Under the pieces are notes generated by a model. The model saw nothing but the letters and a program-made list of their open reading frames with translations, did no database searches and was not told where the DNA came from. Of a stretch of DNA of 64,000 nucleotides, positions 58,990 to 64,000 are shown in pieces (the stretch's first letter is position 1; each line of letters starts with the position of its first letter). Location of the stretch: contig CH003388.1 in assembly GCA_000149265.1 (NCBI GenBank), forward strand, positions 1-64,000, in the 5' to 3' direction. Source of the DNA: Ciona savignyi. Taxonomy: Eukaryota > Chordata > Ascidiacea > Phlebobranchia > Cionidae. Position numbers and translations under genes: made by a program.

Positions 58990-61900
58990 ATGCAAAAGGC
59001 AGATACCTCGCCCAGCAACAGCAACGAGAGTAGAGATACTTTAACCAGTGACATGGACAGGGCAGAAGAGGCGGAATTTTTGAAATCGGAACAATCGGAC
59101 GACGACGATGCATGCACAACGTCCGAACCGACTACTTTTACCAAAAGAATGAAACGCATTGGAGTAAGTTGATATAGATATAGATATATATGCGAAGTAT
59201 ACCATTTAAAAGTGTAATAATTTTTCGACGTGGTGTAAACATGTTAATATATATATTTATGTTGTTACGAATCATCCAATAACAAAACTCATCACAAATT
59301 ATATATTACGATAATTGTGATATTTTCAAAATATCGGGAAAATTTTCGTTTATAAAAGGAGTAGTGGGCATGTCGAATGTTCTTGTACTGAACGAAAATC
59401 ATTATCCAAGCTAAAGTGCCAAAACAGTTGTGCAAACATGCTCGTTCAGACGCACCATTCCTTTATCCTCCCCTACTTCAAATTCTCTGGCTGAGAAATC
59501 TCTATGAAATCTATAAGGAAGAAAAGAGTGGGGTGTATTTGCACAATTAGAGTTAAGGGGGAGTAGGATTAACGTTAGGGCTTGGGTTGGAGTTTATAGT
59601 GTTATGGCTGGTGCTGTCGTGATAAGGGCATGATTTGAGTTATAGTTTAACACGTTCTGGTATGCAGTTTCCTTTTCAATAGGATGATTTATACACCAGA
59701 AAAACGTGTTATCTTGCAGCGGTCAAAACATTTTTGTCGTGTAAAGAGCGTAATTTCGTTTTGCTTTATCGTCTGATTCACACCGACAAAACATGCTAAA
59801 ATTTTCCTTACGCGTTCTGTTTAATGACATTCGTTCCAAATATAACATGGTAATGATGTCTTTCATACATTGCAAATAAAAGTTTAACCATACTTGATTT
59901 GCATTAAAAATACTTTGTACTGATTTAAGACAATTGTCTGTAATTAGCTTTTAAGTAGCCTTTGAGTTTCGTAAAACTTAATCCGTGTCTATAGTATCAG
60001 CTTTGGAATAAACGATCAACAAAAAAGTGATTAAAGAATAAAGTTAAGCTTAAATAGAATTGATATTGTGGTCACTATTTTGTCAATAAAGTGCTACTTA
60101 AAATAGTAGTGCTTTGAGGTTTCCGCCAATCTGTACCTTTCACGTAGCATGAATAATTCAAACCCCTACATTCCATTTGTATGCTTTGTTTACTGCATTT
60201 TACAGCAGTTAAAGGCTTAAATATAATAAAACCAAATTGCAATTAATTATTTATTTCTCCAGTTCGGACCTTGGTTAAAAGAAGATCAAAACAAAATTGT
60301 CATCCTCATGAAGAGGACCTGGCAATTTTTGTTATCTATTATTTAAATATAACTTGCATATATATAAAAAGGACACTTTTCAGTAAACAATAGAAAAAAA
60401 CAACAGTTCTCGCTCTAATAATTTCTGTTTACAGATTTCTCAAATGTTAATCGCAATTACATGTGTCGCCATTTCGATCCCGCTCATAATCGAAGTTGAT
60501 AAGCGGTCTGCGGGTAGTGGGATATGGTGCTCCATATTTGTAAGTGGCAAATTATAGTCTATACTTAAGTTGTTTATCTATAGTATTTTCATTTACTTAA
60601 AAAACTTTATTCAAAAGTATAATTATATAAAAGGGTACTATGACACATTTTTGTGTGAGTTAATAGGTAGCATAGTAAAAAAAAACACACATAGAATCCT
60701 AGTAAAAAAATCGAAGGTTTAAATAGGACACTACTCAAATTTAGTGTAATAATATCAATCGTACAACTCATCAAAATATAAAGTAAAGAATATAAAAAGG
60801 GCCATATTGAGACATATGATTTATCTTATAACAGCCCCTGCGTTTTTTCGACAAACAGATAATATTTGAATTTTTGCAGTTTGCCACGATGGGAGGTCTT
60901 AACTTCACGTTTGCGGACAAGCTCAAGTCGTTCAAGGTAGTGTCTTAGTATGTAAATGAGCATATGTCCTTATGACGTGTGTGTATGTCATAAAGTCTAA
61001 CGGGTTTTGTAATGTAATCGATATATTCGACATGCCGACGTTTATTTTCAAGGCTATCAGTATGGTACGAGTTTTACATACAATACTAAATTATAAGTGG
61101 TGTATTTTCCCTTAATTAAAAATGGGTCAGTAAAAAAGGAATTTAATGTGGTATGTTTTTGTGCATTTTTATTATTATCATCATATACTATTACAGGCCA
61201 GAGTACGCTTTATACGTCCTGTAGCCGAAAACGTTAAACCAGGATTTCTCCATTTTTAGGCAATGTTAACTTTTTCGGCAACCAGTTTATACTTCGGCGT
61301 TCTTATGCTTTGTGTCGAGCTGATAGAATTTTCGATTCCTGCTACTGCGACAACGAAAACCAATACTGTAAGTTGACAGAAATGTTTATTTTATAATTAT
61401 TACATGATTTTATAAGAATACTTGATTTAACATTAATTTTAAAAAAACAAAACACATTTTAAAATTTGTACGAATAACTAAATTAGAAAGAATTTTCCCT
61501 CGGCAGTGTGTTATAATGTTATTGTCTTTTTGAAGGCAGCCATCAGGCCTATACAATGTTAAATAGTTAGAGGACACTTGAAAATTACATTTTGATTGAC
61601 ATGGCTCACACCGGTGACCCCAACCACTCAATATGTTCTTTGTGTAGGCTAAGTCTATTGTATTGTCCAGTAAGCATGTAGCGCTTCTCCTAATTACACT
61701 GCGATAAGTCCCATTGTAAGCAGCTGAATTTCGGCTTACAGAGCCTGTTTAAGATTACGTTATCCCTCCCTTTCCAGTAAAAATATTGACTCAAGGCATG
61801 GAGGGTTTCGCTATTTCATTGTGACGCGCATTACGCTTGCAGCAATCAACATACCTATCTGCAAACGTTCTCAGCGACCAATTAAATTTTGAACTCCGCT

Positions 61901-63460
61901 TGCGTTTTTTTGCCCAAAGCGAAAATGTTAAAAAAACAACAATTGTAATATCGAAGCCTCCGAGGCAGTATAGCATTGCTGGAAAACTTAATCAGAATGT
62001 GTTAAGTGGGGCGACATGTTCTCCTCTTTCCTCGGTTACTTAGTATGAGCACTCGGAACCCGCAAATGCATTGCCGCCCTTATTAACGTGAAGATCTACG
62101 TAAACCCACAGGTCTTCACTCTCACATGGGCTCGCTGATTAGATTGCTTGTATGTTTGCGCAACATTTTAGCGTGATGTCTACCTGGTCCATCAGTAAAC
62201 AGCTTGAGGCGCCTGGTTGTCCTTCTCTTTGAACTGATGACCGCACCAGCGCAATAAACGCACTTTTTGACCTCATAAAGAACTGCAATACGTCATAAGT
62301 TAATGTGTCCTCAGTTGAACTTTTCCAGATGTTTTTTAACCGGAAACTACTCCCCCTTGGGTGGTTAATTAGCGGTGTTAGGCTTGTAACTGATTTTATA
62401 GACTGAAAAGGCTTGACTGATTTTATAGACCGACATATAAGCTTTGACCAGCTGCGTATTTTATATGGATAAAATTTTAATTCATTTCATTAAACAAACA
62501 GATGTTAAGGCAACGTGAAGCTGCGCAGTTTCAAATTCAAGCGATTTACATTTAAGACTGTACAAAAAAACCACTGGTATTTATTTAATCTGTCTAATGC
62601 GTAATTGAGGCTTGTGGCATGAGAACTTAACGCCTAGGGCGTCACACGATTTATAATTAAAACGACACTTCGTAAAGCTCATAATACGGAACCGCCTGGT
62701 ATGACGTATGGCCTGTTTTCAAAAAGGTCATTTGTCCCGACCTGACACATTGGCATTTATTTCAATGCTGATCATAACATGGGAATATATAAATATAATT
62801 TATCGAAAACCATGCTGTCAACCTAGTTATGCTTTTGGGTAGACACAACGATTCTCAAGGATTTCATGTGATTGGGACAGGCTAACCATATAAACCATGT
62901 TATCAATGTATGTCCATATAAATCAAGAATGTATTGTAAGTTTTTAACAAAAAACATTTGCCCCTTTGCAGACTGCTTTGGTGTTGCACGTTGTCTTATG
63001 TTCTCTTGCATTGAGTGAGATCTTGCTAACCATCCTGGCGATAATTATTTGTTACAAGGAAAACAAAGTTAAATGTAGAAAGGTAGGATGTGTTCGGTGT
63101 CTGGTCGAATCATATTTTTCAAAACAGCATTTTTTTCTATTTTTGAATTGTTTTCCAATTCTTGTACAGCTTTTCTTTTGGTTTAATGGGCGTATCCACG
63201 CTTTAAGATAGTAAATATTTATGCAAACACAGAAGATTAGATGTAATCACATTAAGATTTGGTTCTGGTATAATACAGATTTTCTTTTACTGGCAGTGTA
63301 TTCCATAATGGCTGTAAAAAGTATATACACGTAAAAAATACTAAAGCCCGAACAGGTAACCAAATTAAATATTTTTATTCAGAATTTAACCAAGAGTTTT
63401 GTCAAACCGAAGTACGAAGTGGACCGGAGATCTTCAGACTTTCTTTTTTCGGGCTTTTAA
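58990..63460 (+). CDS. Four-helix membrane protein, MS4A/CD20-TMEM176-like
   Basis: Exons 58990-59163, 60435-60539, 60880-60936, 61260-61367, 62972-63082 and 63383-63460, all phase 0, give 210 residues. The first 58 residues are cytosolic in type: Ser- and acid-rich (EEAEFLKSEQSDDDDA), then basic (KRMKRIG). Four hydrophobic segments follow: near 61-79 (MLIAITCVAISIPLIIEV), 89-107 (GIWCSIFFATMGGLNF), 118-139 (AMLTFSATSLYFGVLML) and 155-178 (VLHVVLCSLALSEILL...IIICYK). The GSGIW...FF..GGL second helix and an acidic residue late in helix 4 recall the MS4A family, whose members are membrane adaptors or channel-like proteins. The short loop between helices 3 and 4 is Thr-rich. The C-terminus ends SSDFLFSGF. 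Gene structure is firm; the family is a moderate guess. Confidence 0.8.
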
Positions 63461-64000
63461 CGCGGTTGCGTGATAACTCAAATAACTCAAAGCACTACAT
63501 GTACAAGCGCATAACATTATGCTACAAATGCTGCTTCAGTCCGGTTTTGGTCAAAGTTCACTGATATTTTTCTTTTTGTACAAAGATGTTCATAAATGTC
63601 ACACACGACATATCCATGCGATTTTTTCATGAACTTGCTTTTTATATACGTGCTGCTTTTTAGGTTCACTGGCAACCGTGCCAATAAATTATCGTAAAAT
63701 AATCGTTCGGTTACCCGTGTTATATCTTGTTGTTTTTTAAAGGAGTCTATGTTTCAACGATTTCTCAATAATAACGTTGTAAATATCAAGTTCTTCTGTT
63801 TAATCAGCACAGTGGCTTCTGGTTGTGGTTTCGGTAAATAAGGTTTTGAAATTAAAACCTGACCATTTCTTAGGAGCTACTTTACATTAACGGTAAGACC
63901 ATAGTTTTATTATTATAGGTTCAGAGTATATTATATATACGTAGTTTCAAAATCGGTCTGTTGGTTGACAGATTAACAAGAAAAATACCGACGAAGTATA
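63461..64000 (+). other. 3' flank of the tetraspan gene
   Basis: Probable 3' UTR and downstream sequence. AATAAA at 63,683-63,688, about 225 bases after the stop, is the best polyadenylation signal. Nothing else was recognised up to the window end. Confidence 0.5.

Overview
The window looks like chordate, probably ascidian (Ciona-like), nuclear DNA. It is AT-rich, with many short introns that use plain GT..AG sites. All the recognisable genes are animal genes, including a laminin alpha chain with five LG domains, a multi-repeat beta-thymosin, a BTB-containing SLX4 and a FAXDC2-type hydroxylase. The introns carry many copies of one tRNA-derived SINE and short hAT-type MITEs. The species is inferred from this style and content; no database was searched. 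Exon boundaries were read by eye. For every gene model I checked that splice phases agree across each junction.

Layout. (1) 1-17,612, plus strand: the 3' half of a laminin alpha gene, with a coiled-coil region (987-4,379), LG1 to LG5 (4,545-17,612) and the stop at 17,610-17,612. Two unusual features sit inside it. LG1 has a pair of exons (5,244-5,391 and 6,066-6,249) that only keep the reading frame if exactly one is used. After the first LG3 exon there is a 570-base phase-0 terminal exon (10,684-11,253) that encodes an acidic stalk, a transmembrane helix and a short tail, which would give a membrane-anchored laminin alpha. (2) 20,251-24,792, minus strand: an 8-exon, 331-residue fatty acid hydroxylase/sterol desaturase of the FAXDC2 type. 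(3) 28,989-38,878, plus strand: a beta-thymosin gene with five WH2/thymosin modules. Its long form starts with a MARCKS/BASP1-like N-myristoylation and acidic extension; a conventional short form can start at 35,455. (4) 40,026-53,781, minus strand: a complete 17-exon SLX4 gene (1,345 residues), the nuclease scaffold of DNA repair. A second, unrecognised two-exon gene (41,284-42,736) lies in one of its introns on the same strand. A 64-codon ORF ends 76 bases upstream of the SLX4 start codon and may be an upstream cistron or uORF. (5) 58,990-63,460, plus strand: a 6-exon, 210-residue four-helix membrane protein resembling the MS4A/CD20-TMEM176 group.

Repeats include a 24-bp minisatellite of about 30 units with a higher-order duplication (49,051-49,762), two hAT-type MITEs with 8-bp target duplications, a related pair of ~142-bp repeats in SLX4 introns, at least three near-full SINE copies plus fragments, and a perfect 34-bp palindrome (56,621-56,654). 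No retrovirus-like or other capsid-bearing element was seen.

The genes are not one pathway. The laminin (basement membrane), thymosin (actin), SLX4 (DNA repair), hydroxylase (lipid) and tetraspan genes look like ordinary neighbours. The most novel signals are alternative exons that would move a laminin and a thymosin to the plasma membrane.
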